From Acidobacteriota bacterium (GTDB taxonomy: Bacteria > Acidobacteriota > Terriglobia > Terriglobales > Acidobacteriaceae), in assembly GCA_003224835.1 (NCBI GenBank), contig QHZX01000160.1:1-22201 (forward strand): 22,201 nt of DNA, given 5' to 3'. Positions within the stretch are counted from its first letter, which is position 1, and every line of letters begins with the position of its first letter. This document shows, piece by piece, positions 1 through 7,023 of the stretch. The notes under the pieces were generated by a model. The model was not told the DNA's origin. It saw nothing but the letters and a program-made list of their open reading frames with translations, and made no database searches. The translations under genes and the position numbers were made by a program.

Positions 1-279
1 GTATTTTATCTGCTCCGCGAAACGGAACACGAGCAGAAGAATTTGCGTATTGGATTTACGGTGAGCAAGGCGCTAGGCGGAGCGGTGCAACGAAACCGCA
101 TCAAGCGCAGGCTGCGAGAAGCGGTACGGGTGGGCGGATTTTCATCGGAAGTGGGCGCCGATGTCGTGATAAATCCCAAGCGATCGGCGTTGACTGCGGA
201 TTTTAATTTGTTGCAGGCCGAAGTAGCGAAGGCTTTCCAGGTGATGGAGAGATATTTAGAGAAAGGTAAGCTGAACTGA
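1..279 (+). CDS. rnpA: Ribonuclease P protein component (5' partial)
   Basis: Protein subunit of RNase P, which binds the catalytic RNA and helps remove the 5' leader of tRNA precursors in the cytoplasm. The reading frame is open from the first base of the window, so the N-terminus lies outside it. The visible part contains the family signature: IGFTVSKALGGAV followed by QRNRIKRRLREAVR, the basic RNR helix that contacts RNA. A TTG at 43 could be called as a start, but the upstream in-frame residues (VFYLLRETEHEQKN) fit the family's N-terminal strand, so truncation by the window edge is the better reading. It stops 3 nt before yidD, as in the usual rpmH-rnpA-yidD-yidC-jag order. Confidence 0.95.
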   Translation, partial: VFYLLRETEHEQKNLRIGFTVSKALGGAVQRNRIKRRLREAVRVGGFSSEVGADVVINPKRSALTADFNLLQAEVAKAFQVMERYLEKGKLN

Positions 280-282
280 TCG

Positions 283-648
283 ATGCCAGCCCTTGAGGTA
301 CCGGCGTTTAGATTCCATCGCCTGAGAAAGGAACGGTTTGGAGTCGCGCCGAAGCTGCTTTTGCTGTGGCTGTTGCGCGGATACAAACGCGTACTCTCGC
401 CTTTGTTTTTGCCTTCCTGCCGTTACGTGCCTAGCTGTTCGGAATACGCCATTGAAGCGGTAGACAGATTTGGAGCGGTGCGCGGGTCGGCTCTGACGAT
501 CTGGCGGTTGTTGCGCTGCCATCCGTTTGTGCGTGGTGGATTTGATCCGGTTCCGAACGGCCTGCATTCATCTCCGACGCGGCCGTCTTGGGTCAGGCCA
601 TCCCGAGTTGGACAAGTTAAGAGCATCAGTTCCCATAACACCGACTGA
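283..648 (+). CDS. yidD: Membrane protein insertion efficiency factor YidD
   Basis: Small membrane-associated protein that assists YidC-dependent insertion of inner-membrane proteins. The family core is plain: LLRGYKRVLSPLF, then CRYVPSCSEYA (Cys46, Cys52), then RLLRCHPF (Cys79) and GGFDPVP at residues 85-91. At 121 aa it is longer than the usual 70-90, with about 24 extra residues before the amphipathic helix and about 30 unrelated residues after FDPVP. The ATG at 283 follows the rnpA stop by 3 nt, and no better in-frame start is seen. Its stop is 4 nt before the yidC ATG, so rnpA, yidD and yidC are probably co-transcribed and translationally coupled. Confidence 0.93.
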   Translation: MPALEVPAFRFHRLRKERFGVAPKLLLLWLLRGYKRVLSPLFLPSCRYVPSCSEYAIEAVDRFGAVRGSALTIWRLLRCHPFVRGGFDPVPNGLHSSPTRPSWVRPSRVGQVKSISSHNTD

Positions 649-652
649 GTCA

Positions 653-2422
653 ATGGCAGAGTACAAAAGCCCGCAATCAGAACCAGGCACGGAGCAACGC
701 TTCGTGCTGGTCTTCCTGCTCATGGCTGCAGTGATTTTTGGCGCGCAGCTTTACATGAAAAAGTATGCGCCCACGCCATCGCCGGCACCAAGCACGGCAC
801 ATCCGAATCAGCCGGCGCAATCCGCTCCGGCTCCGCCCCCTGCTGCTCCTGCAGCAGTCGCACCCACGCCAGGGCCGAACAAAAAGCGCCGGGCGGCTTC
901 TACACCTACGCCGGTCCGGCAGGCGCAATCAGAGTCCGAAATCGTAATCGAAAATGATCTTTACCGGATCACCCTCACCAACCGCGGAGCGCAGGCGAAA
1001 TCCTGGATATTGAAGAAGTATTCGGATGATCAGGGCCATCCACTCGACCTGGTCAACCAGCAGGCTTCAGCAAAATTTGGATATCCGCTGTCGCTGTGGA
1101 CTTATGAAGAATCCGTCCGCAACAAGCTGAATTCAGTGCTTTATGTGGCTTCCAAAACGGGCGCCAGTACAGCCCCGGCCAATCTCAGTTTTGAGTATTC
1201 CGATTCTGGGCTGGTGGTGCGCAAGGAGCTGCAATTCGATCACAGCTACGTAGTGCATCTTCACACGTCAGTTTTTCTGAATGGAAGTCCAGTGGCTGCG
1301 TTTCCTTCCTGGCCATCCGGATTTGGAGACGAGAATTCTCCTTACGCGTATTCTCAAGCGCAAGTTGAATACCAGCTCAACAACGATACCGAGCACCTTC
1401 CCGCTAAAAAGATTTCGAACGGCAATACATTGCACGGGACATACAACTGGATAGGGGCAAGCGACGCCTTCTTCGGTGCTGTATTCATCCCAGACAAAAT
1501 CGACGACCTTTACGTTGTCACGCAGAATAACGCGCTCGATATTCCGAGCGATCCAAGCAAGCCGAATGAAACCAAGCCGGTGGATGTTTTGGGAGTGGCA
1601 GTGGGGCATCCCGGCGAAAGCAGTGCGCGGCTGTTCGTTGGCCCGAAGTCGCTCGAAGCCTTGGATTCGGTCCCGGTTCCGACCATAGTTGGACCTGATA
1701 AAGACCTGCATAACGTCTTGAATTTTGGATGGTGGGGCGCGATTGCGCGCCCGCTGTTCGCCTGGCCTTACATCGGCCTGCGCTGGTTTCACCAATACAC
1801 CCGCAATTGGGGTTGGGCCATTGTGGTGCAGACGTTCATCATTACTTTGTTGCTGCTGCCACTGCGTATTTATCAGATGAAATCTGCGCTCAAGATGCAG
1901 AAGCTCCAGCCGCAGATGAAGTCGATCCAGGAAAAGTATAAGAAGTACAGTATGCGTGATCCCCGGAAGCAGGACATGCAGAGGGAGATTGCCGAGCTTT
2001 ATAAGCGGGAAAAAGTGAATCCGATCAGTGGATGCCTGCCTTTGCTGGTGCAAATGCCATTCCTGATCGCGTATTACAAGATGCTGGGCACAGCCATCGA
2101 CTTGCGGCAGGCACACTGGCTGTGGATACACGACTTGTCTGCAAGCGACTGGATACTGCCGCTGATCATGGCGGGCAGCATGTTCCTCATGCAGCGGATG
2201 ACTCCGCAGCCGGGAATGGACCCGACGCAGCAGCGCATGATGAACTTCATGATGCCGGTCATGATGGGCGTCTTTTTCTTTAAGCTGCCGGCTGGCCTGA
2301 ATCTTTATTATGCGGAGAGCAACTTGATCATGATTGCCCAACAGTGGATCATGAACCGCACCAAGTTAGGGCGCGAGATGAGAGAGATTGCGGCCAAGCG
2401 TGCAAGAAAGAAAGATAAATAG
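653..2422 (+). CDS. yidC: Membrane protein insertase YidC (Oxa1 family)
   Basis: Inserts and folds inner-membrane proteins, alone or with SecYEG. I place the start at ATG 653, giving 589 aa. The open frame extends upstream to 527 but overlaps yidD, while M-A-E-Y-K-S at 653 is followed directly by the first membrane helix (about residues 16-34). A Pro/Ala-rich linker (about 38-75) leads into the large periplasmic beta domain of Gram-negative YidC. The conserved Oxa1-like core runs from about residue 380 (RNWGWAIVVQTF, LLPLRIYQMKSALKMQKLQP) through the CxxPLLVQMPF-like segment (GCLPLLVQMPFLIAYYKML) to the basic tail RAKKRARKK-like (AAKRARKKDK). The two-membrane domain layout supports a diderm host. 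Confidence 0.97.
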   Translation: MAEYKSPQSEPGTEQRFVLVFLLMAAVIFGAQLYMKKYAPTPSPAPSTAHPNQPAQSAPAPPPAAPAAVAPTPGPNKKRRAASTPTPVRQAQSESEIVIENDLYRITLTNRGAQAKSWILKKYSDDQGHPLDLVNQQASAKFGYPLSLWTYEESVRNKLNSVLYVASKTGASTAPANLSFEYSDSGLVVRKELQFDHSYVVHLHTSVFLNGSPVAAFPSWPSGFGDENSPYAYSQAQVEYQLNNDTEHLPAKKISNGNTLHGTYNWIGASDAFFGAVFIPDKIDDLYVVTQNNALDIPSDPSKPNETKPVDVLGVAVGHPGESSARLFVGPKSLEALDSVPVPTIVGPDKDLHNVLNFGWWGAIARPLFAWPYIGLRWFHQYTRNWGWAIVVQTFIITLLLLPLRIYQMKSALKMQKLQPQMKSIQEKYKKYSMRDPRKQDMQREIAELYKREKVNPISGCLPLLVQMPFLIAYYKMLGTAIDLRQAHWLWIHDLSASDWILPLIMAGSMFLMQRMTPQPGMDPTQQRMMNFMMPVMMGVFFFKLPAGLNLYYAESNLIMIAQQWIMNRTKLGREMREIAAKRARKKDK

Positions 2423-2481
2423 CTGTGAGCCTCGAGCAGTGAGCGATCACGCATATTACGCAAAGAGTGTTGCTCACAGCT
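2421..2481. repeat. Inverted repeat between yidC and jag
   Basis: A perfect 10-bp inverted repeat: AGCTGTGAGC at 2421-2430 and GCTCACAGCT at 2472-2481, separated by 41 nt. The left arm overlaps the yidC stop codon. Inside the loop there is a smaller dyad, GTGAGCGATCAC-like (2440-2451). No T-run follows either arm, so it does not look like an intrinsic terminator. It may be a dispersed REP-type element or an mRNA hairpin between two co-transcribed genes. Confidence 0.5.
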
Positions 2482-2507
2482 CATAGCTGGAAGCTCGGTG
2501 CTTTCTT

Positions 2508-3026
2508 ATGAATAAAATCGAATCTGCCAATCAGCTCAACGGATTTCTGAACGGCATCGTTAAGCATGCCGGACTCAAACTGAAATACCGCATCACGGTC
2601 GATCCCGCCATTGCCGACGACCGTGATTGGGAGCGTCCCGATATCCTCGTTGAATTCGCGGGGCCGGATTCGTCGCTTCTGTTGGCGCGCGGCGCGGAAT
2701 TATTGCGCGCGATGGAACTGCTGGCGATGGAGATGCTTCACCTCCCCGGCAATGAGCACGAAAAAATCAGCTTTGATTGCATGGGCCATAGAAAGGCGCG
2801 GCTAGAAGAATTGCGCATGTCGGCACGCGTGGCGGCTGAAAAAGTTCGACAATCAGGAACCCCTTATCATTTCGCACCCATGTCTTCCCGCGAGCGCCGC
2901 ATTGTTCACCTGGCGTTGCGAGATGAGCACGATCTAATGACCGAGAGCACGGGCGAGGGCCTGAGGCGGTCGGTGGTGTTGTATCCAAAAGAGGATGGCG
3001 CGAGATCCAGATCACGACAGCCTTGA
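2508..3026 (+). CDS. jag: Jag/KhpB KH-R3H RNA-binding protein
   Basis: Single-stranded nucleic-acid-binding protein of the Jag (KhpB, SpoIIIJ-associated) family. It nearly always sits next to yidC and acts in post-transcriptional control linked to cell-envelope growth. At 172 aa it lacks the long N-terminal Jag domain and linker of Firmicutes forms. A KH-like region spans about residues 20-100. The R3H domain is clear at about 108-162: PMSSRERRIVHLAL with the Arg130-x3-His134 motif, then TESTGEGLRRSVVLYP. The start is ATG 2508, 85 nt after yidC, without a strong Shine-Dalgarno sequence. Gene order and the R3H motif make the assignment firm; its RNA targets are unknown. Confidence 0.9.
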   Translation: MNKIESANQLNGFLNGIVKHAGLKLKYRITVDPAIADDRDWERPDILVEFAGPDSSLLLARGAELLRAMELLAMEMLHLPGNEHEKISFDCMGHRKARLEELRMSARVAAEKVRQSGTPYHFAPMSSRERRIVHLALRDEHDLMTESTGEGLRRSVVLYPKEDGARSRSRQP

Positions 3027-3060
3027 GTTATCACCTGCTACGTGCTAGATTTCCCGCGTC

Positions 3061-3486
3061 GTGCTTTACCTTCCTATAACTAAGAGTTGGATCATCTCCC
3101 GAGAATCGCGGGTCGTATATTTTGTGTGTGCTGTTCTGGCCCTTATGTTTTTCGGAGCACTGTTTGCAATATTGCTAGCAATGGGCTTTTCAGGCCTGAG
3201 GTCATTGTCGGGTTTTCCGCGAGTTCTGAGCATAGCCCGGTCACTACTCCTACCCGGGGTTTTGGGGAGCGCCATATTGACCGTAGCGATGTGGTATTTC
3301 TGGTTCAACTTTGACAAGTCATCGTGGGCAAGGAAAGCACTTTGGGCAGTGCCACTCTATTTCTTGGTGCCAATTGGACCTGCGTTGTATTACTTTTTCG
3401 TTTATTTGCGCAATGCGGAGGTCACTTCTTTGACGGCAGCGTCCCACGATGTGAGACTTCGGGCGAAGGCCGGGAGCCCATTCTAA
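3061..3486 (+). CDS. Small three-helix membrane protein, unknown function
   Basis: I do not recognise a named family. The 141-aa product starts at GTG 3061 with no clear ribosome binding site. It has three hydrophobic segments: about residues 20-43 (VYFVCAVLALMFFGALFAIL), 62-84 (a leucine/glycine-rich stretch ending TVAMWYFWF) and 92-114 (ALWAVPLYFLVPIGPALYYF). It ends in a short basic tail. An aromatic WYFWFNFD stretch separates helices two and three. It lies 34 nt after jag on the same strand, so read-through from the yidC operon is possible. It converges on the DUF2905 gene with only 10 nt between the stops. Role not inferable from sequence. Confidence 0.7.
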   Translation: MLYLPITKSWIISRESRVVYFVCAVLALMFFGALFAILLAMGFSGLRSLSGFPRVLSIARSLLLPGVLGSAILTVAMWYFWFNFDKSSWARKALWAVPLYFLVPIGPALYYFFVYLRNAEVTSLTAASHDVRLRAKAGSPF

Positions 3487-3496
3487 GCATTTCGCC

Positions 3497-3721
3497 TCAG
3501 TGCCTGATCTTCGCAATCACATAGAAAATCAACGACAGCACAACACTCAGCAGGATCGACGTGGCCAGCGGGAAGTAAAAAACCGCGTGTTTGCCGCGAT
3601 AGACGAGGTCACCCGGCAATCGGCCAATTGGAAGATTGGTGCGGCCGGCCAGAACCAGTACCAATCCAAGGGCCGCAAGAACCAGACCGAAGAACAACAG
3701 CGTCTTTCCAAGATCGGCCAC
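3497..3721 (-). CDS. DUF2905 family small membrane protein
   Basis: A 74-aa integral membrane protein of the DUF2905 family, function unknown. The family pattern is visible: a first helix (about residues 8-25, LLFFGLVLAALGLVLVL), then NLPIGRLPGDLVYRGKHAVFYFPLATSILLSVVLSL, with the invariant GRLPGD turn and FYFPL before the second helix. The start is GTG at 3721. The sequence directly upstream on this strand reads TAGAAT-TGATTT-GTG, so a -10-like box sits about 6 nt before the start codon. There is no Shine-Dalgarno sequence, which is compatible with a leaderless transcript, although no good -35 is seen. It is downstream of rpmE on the same strand but separated by terminator-like hairpins. Confidence 0.88.
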   Translation of the reverse strand: MADLGKTLLFFGLVLAALGLVLVLAGRTNLPIGRLPGDLVYRGKHAVFYFPLATSILLSVVLSLIFYVIAKIRH

Positions 3722-3741
3722 AAATCAATTCTAAAAGGAAA

Positions 3742-3764
3742 AGGCCTTCATCAGGTGAAGGCCT
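3742..3764 (-). terminator. Hairpin plus T-rich tract downstream of rpmE
   Basis: Perfect 9-bp inverted repeat (AGGCCTTCA / TGAAGGCCT, 5-nt loop). Read on the minus strand it is followed by TTTTCCTTTT. It lies 50 nt beyond the rpmE stop and just before the DUF2905 start, as expected for a rho-independent terminator of rpmE. Confidence 0.6.
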
Positions 3765-3784
3765 CTACACAAAAACTGTCGCTG

Positions 3785-3806
3785 GAGACGTAGTAGGCCA
3801 CGTCTC
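3785..3806. repeat. Palindromic element in the rpmE 3' region
   Basis: Inverted repeat GAGACGT (3785-3791) / ACGTCTC (3800-3806) with an 8-nt loop, extended outward by partly matching flanks. No T-run follows. It sits between the rpmE stop (3815) and the terminator hairpin. Its form (GTAGAGACGT arms) resembles dispersed intergenic palindromes; that is an impression, not tested. Confidence 0.45.
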
Positions 3807-3814
3807 TACAGAGC

Positions 3815-4051
3815 TTACTTCTTCCCTGCGGTCGCCTTGCTGTCCGTACCGACTTTGGCGTACTTGCGGCGGAAGCGCTCGACACGGCCGGCGGTATCCA
3901 TCAGCTTTTGCTTGCCGGTAAAGAAAGGGTGACAACTCGAGCAGATTTCGGTGTGGATGTCGCCCTTGTGCGTGGATCGCGTGGTGAATGTGCTGCCGCA
4001 TGCGCATTGCACGCGTACTTCGTTGTATGCAGGATGAATGGCTGCCTTCAT
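3815..4051 (-). CDS. rpmE: 50S ribosomal protein L31 (zinc-binding form)
   Basis: Ribosomal protein L31 of the large subunit, 78 aa. It begins MKAAIHPAYNEV, has the C+ zinc ligands CAC (Cys16, Cys18) and CSSC (Cys37, Cys40), and the conserved THKGDIHTEI and HPFFTGKQKLMDTAGRVERF segments. The zinc-binding form is the one used under zinc-replete conditions in bacteria that carry both types. The start is ATG at 4051, with GGAG about 6 nt upstream on the minus strand. The C-terminal tail (TDSKATAGKK) is slightly extended and basic. It is monocistronic by appearance, with its own promoter-like boxes and terminator. Confidence 0.97.
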   Translation of the reverse strand: MKAAIHPAYNEVRVQCACGSTFTTRSTHKGDIHTEICSSCHPFFTGKQKLMDTAGRVERFRRKYAKVGTDSKATAGKK

Positions 4052-4082
4052 GCGTTCTCCAAGCTTATTGCTGAACCATTTG

Positions 4083-4112
4083 ATTCTAAAAGATGACTGC
4101 GGGATTCAGCAA
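4083..4112 (-). promoter_or_regulatory. Putative rpmE promoter
   Basis: On the minus strand: TTGCTG (plus 4107-4112), an 18-nt spacer, then TAGAAT (plus 4083-4088). A transcript would start about 25 nt before the rpmE ATG and include its GGAG site. The -10 is good and the -35 weak. Confidence 0.4.
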
Positions 4113-4214
4113 ACCGGTGAGCGGCCCACCCGGTGAGACGTAGGGCAGGCGCTTTGGGGATGCTTGGGTTTGAAGCAGATCATCTCCCTCATGCATAATC
4201 TCTGCGGAGCAAAT

Positions 4215-6014
4215 ATGAAGATGACCCTGCTTGCAGCTTTTTTTCTTTTTGCCTTTGCCATTGTTCTCCAAGCCCAAACCTCTGGATCCCCAACCGTAGC
4301 CGAAGCTGAAGCCTTCATGAATAAGGCTGAGGCCCGCCTGGCGGAACTCAGTGTGAAGGTCAATCAGGCGAATTGGGTCCATGACAATTTCATCACCGAT
4401 GACACCGAAGCCCTCGCCGCCGCCGCCAATGATGAGATCACCGCAGTGACCAGCGAGCTAGTTGAACAGGCTAAACGCTTCGACGGTGTAAAGATGCCCG
4501 CGGACTTGGCGCGGAAATTCTTGTTGCTGAAACTTTCGCTCACTGCACCTGGCCCGAAGGATCCTGCCCTGAGAAGGGAAATGACTGAAATTGCAGCATC
4601 GCTCGAATCGGACTACGGCAAAGGCAAATATTGCGATCCATCCGCCAAATGTCTGGACATTACCGCGATCGAAAAGGTCATGAGCGACAGCCGCGATCCC
4701 AACCAGCTCAAAGACGTGTGGGTCGGATGGCACGCGATCGGCGCACCGATGCGCAAAAAGTATTCGCGATTCGTCGATCTTTCGAACCAGGGGGCGCGGG
4801 ATTTAGGATTCAAGGACACGGGCGTTCTGTGGCGTGCCGGATACGACATGCCTCCTCAGCAATTCGACGCGGAGCTGGACCGGTTATGGGAGCAGGTACG
4901 GCCGCTCTATCTTTCTCTTTACACGTTTGTTCGGGTGCGCCTGTCGCAGAAATACGGGCCGCAAATTGTGCCGCCGGATCGCCCGATTCCCGCGCATTTG
5001 CTGGGAAATCCATGGGCGCAGGCATGGGGTAATGTTTTTCCAATTCTTGGGTTGCCGGAGCACAGCAGCGGCTACGATTTGACGGACCTGCTCAAGGCAA
5101 AAAACCTCGATGCCCACGGAATGGTGAAGTACGGCGAGAATTTCTATAAGTCACTGGGCTTCGCGCCGCTGCCGCAAACGTTTTGGGAGCGGTCGTTGTT
5201 TGTCAAACCTGCTGATCGAGACGTTGTATGCCACGCCAGCGCATGGGACCTGGACAACAAGGACGACGTGCGGATAAAAATGTGCATTCAGATCCGCGCC
5301 GAGGATTTTGTGACCATTCACCACGAACTCGGCCACAATTTTTATCAACGCGCGTATAAGGACCAGCCGCTGCTTTTTCAAAATGGAGCTAATGACGGCT
5401 TCCATGAAGCAATCGGCGACACCATCGCCCTCTCCATCACGCCGGAGTACCTGAAACAAATCGGTCTGCTCGATCAGGTTCCTCCGCCCGAAGCCGATAT
5501 CCCAATTCTGTTGAGGCAGGCATTGGATAAAGTCGCATTTCTTCCCTTTGGCTTGCTGATTGACAAGTGGCGATGGCAGGTATTCTCCGGCGAGGTCAAA
5601 CCGGAGAATTACAACAAAGCGTGGTGGGACTTGCGCCTGAAATACCAAGGTGTGGTGCCGCCAGTCGAGCGCAGTGAAGCCGACTTCGATCCAGGCGCGA
5701 AATATCACGTTGCTGGGAATGTGCCTTATATGAGGTATTTCCTGGCGGACATTTACGAGTTCCAGTTCTATCGCGCGATGTGTCGCGAGGCGGGGCATAA
5801 GGGGCCGCTGAACCGCTGCACATTTTTCGGATCAAAACCCGCAGGTACCAAATTAAACAAGATGCTCGAAATGGGGCAGAGCAAACCATGGCCGGAAGCG
5901 ATGGAAGCTTTGACCGGACAACGCGAAGCCGACGCCACGGCCATCATCGAATATTTTGCGCCGCTCAAGAAGTGGCTGGATGAGCAGAACAAGGGGATGA
6001 AACTGGGCTGGTAG
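4215..6014 (+). CDS. Secreted M2-family peptidyl-dipeptidase (ACE-like)
   Basis: Zinc metallopeptidase of family M2, related to angiotensin-converting enzyme. Family members remove C-terminal dipeptides from short peptides, here presumably in the periplasm. Start chosen at ATG 4215: GGAG lies 6 nt upstream and the product opens with a signal peptide (MKMTLLAAFFLFAFAIVLQAQ). A longer frame from TTG 4164 would bury the signal. The mature part runs as a helical M2 fold to residue 599. The gluzincin site is complete: HELGH at 370-374 and the third ligand Glu398 in HEAIGD, 24 residues after His374. Flanking conserved blocks are VCHASAWDL and PYMRYFLADIYEFQFYRAMC. Length fits single-domain bacterial ACEs. 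It stands alone, facing the PilZ gene. Confidence 0.95.
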   Translation: MKMTLLAAFFLFAFAIVLQAQTSGSPTVAEAEAFMNKAEARLAELSVKVNQANWVHDNFITDDTEALAAAANDEITAVTSELVEQAKRFDGVKMPADLARKFLLLKLSLTAPGPKDPALRREMTEIAASLESDYGKGKYCDPSAKCLDITAIEKVMSDSRDPNQLKDVWVGWHAIGAPMRKKYSRFVDLSNQGARDLGFKDTGVLWRAGYDMPPQQFDAELDRLWEQVRPLYLSLYTFVRVRLSQKYGPQIVPPDRPIPAHLLGNPWAQAWGNVFPILGLPEHSSGYDLTDLLKAKNLDAHGMVKYGENFYKSLGFAPLPQTFWERSLFVKPADRDVVCHASAWDLDNKDDVRIKMCIQIRAEDFVTIHHELGHNFYQRAYKDQPLLFQNGANDGFHEAIGDTIALSITPEYLKQIGLLDQVPPPEADIPILLRQALDKVAFLPFGLLIDKWRWQVFSGEVKPENYNKAWWDLRLKYQGVVPPVERSEADFDPGAKYHVAGNVPYMRYFLADIYEFQFYRAMCREAGHKGPLNRCTFFGSKPAGTKLNKMLEMGQSKPWPEAMEALTGQREADATAIIEYFAPLKKWLDEQNKGMKLGW

Positions 6015-6051
6015 TTCAGCGCGGAGTGTGGAACCACAAAGCTTACGGTGG

Positions 6052-6723
6052 TTAGACCAATGCCATGGAAGAGAGCCATTCCGCGTAGGCTGCGCCGCTC
6101 TCTTTAGGCATGCCGAAAAACCTGATCCCAAACACCGGCCCGCGTGACCAGCAGATGAGGGCGACGGCGGTTAGAGGTGTTTGCTGCGCATTCGGAATAG
6201 TGAATCGCAGGGTCACCGAGCCGTGCAGATGCGCCCGATCCAATAACCGCAGTGCCAGACCGCCATCACTTACGTTGAGTATCTGGGCAGAGATGATTGC
6301 TCCGTCGCGGCGAACTACCTCGGCGTCAATCGAAAGTTCGTAACGGAAATACCGGCGGTGCTCCATCTCCATCTGGCGGACCGAAGACTGGAAATAGGTG
6401 CTCAGGCGGGCGGTGTCGAGGGGCTTTTCCAAAACAAAATTGGACCCCAGTTCTGTTGCGGCGGCGACGGACGTCTTTCCACTCACAATGGTGAAGATCA
6501 CAGATTTACGATTTGAGCGGCTATGACGGGCGGCAGCGACGATTTCAGAGCCACGCTCGATTCCATCGCAATCGATGATGAAACCATCGAAATGGCTTCG
6601 GCCAATCAGGTCCAGCGCGGAAATAGAGTCATCTTGCGTGCGGAGTTCAATGCCGTCAAACACTTCGGCGACGGCCTGCTGCACCTCCGAATCGCGGCTC
6701 ACCAAGAGACTGTTTAGTCGCAC
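6052..6723 (-). CDS. Degenerate receiver + PilZ domain protein
   Basis: Likely a c-di-GMP-responsive regulator. The N-terminal half is a receiver-like domain: LLVSRD at the start, HFDGFIIDCDG with a possible phospho-acceptor Asp, and LEKPLD with the conserved Lys. The usual acidic pair is reduced, so phosphorylation is uncertain. The C-terminal PilZ domain begins at HRRYFRYE (the RxxxR ligand motif) and contains NVSDGGLAL, a variant of D/NxSxxG, so binding is likely. I chose GTG 6723 (223 aa, M-R-L-N-S-L-L-V-S-R-D). An alternative TTG at 6789 adds 22 hydrophobic residues and falls inside a hairpin (6785-6802). Neither start has a clear ribosome binding site. Confidence 0.8.
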   Translation of the reverse strand: MRLNSLLVSRDSEVQQAVAEVFDGIELRTQDDSISALDLIGRSHFDGFIIDCDGIERGSEIVAAARHSRSNRKSVIFTIVSGKTSVAAATELGSNFVLEKPLDTARLSTYFQSSVRQMEMEHRRYFRYELSIDAEVVRRDGAIISAQILNVSDGGLALRLLDRAHLHGSVTLRFTIPNAQQTPLTAVALICWSRGPVFGIRFFGMPKESGAAYAEWLSSMALV

Positions 6724-6784
6724 ATTGTAATGGTAAGCCCGCCAGTACTCTAGCGGAAGTAACAACAGTAACCAGAAAAGCGGA

Positions 6785-6802
6785 CCCAAATGCCTATTTG
6801 GG
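6785..6802. repeat. Short perfect hairpin upstream of the PilZ gene
   Basis: CCCAAAT (6785-6791) / ATTTGGG (6796-6802) with a 4-nt loop. It lies about 60 nt upstream of the chosen PilZ start. Without a T-run it is more likely an operator-like dyad or leader hairpin than a terminator. Confidence 0.35.
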
Positions 6803-6960
6803 TATGCGTTGCGTGCCCCAGGATGATGGGCTCTGAGTCAGTGAGAATCACATCTTCGCTGGGGAGGAATTTGGGCGCCATGTGAAGAAACGCTATTTAG
6901 AGTTCGATGTTCCCGTTTTGGCCAAGTTACGTCAGTTGCGGGCGAGTCGCCATAGGTAAG

Positions 6961-6999
6961 TAAAGGCATGCCGGTTCCGAGATATGACCGTTGCATGCC
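6961..6999 (-). terminator. Terminator-like hairpin downstream of the receptor gene
   Basis: On the minus strand: GGCATGC, two unpaired bases, CGGT, an 11-nt loop, ACCG, GCATGCC, then TTTACTT. It begins 24 nt after the receptor stop. The stem is strong and the T-tract short, so it is a plausible but imperfect intrinsic terminator. Confidence 0.5.
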
Positions 7000-7023
7000 C
7001 GCCCAGGTCCTCAGCGCGCTCTA

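Larger units (their letters stand above)
6724..7023. other. Intergenic region between receptor and PilZ gene
   Basis: About 300 bases without a supported gene. It holds the terminator-like hairpin at 6961-6999 and the dyad at 6785-6802. Open frames here are short, and the one at 6932-7150 is an off-frame shadow running into the receptor gene. Confidence 0.5.

Noticed and set aside
1268..2341. 357-codon open frame on the minus strand opposite yidC
   Set aside because: Antisense to a firmly identified yidC; the product is His/Arg/Gln-rich with no domain pattern.
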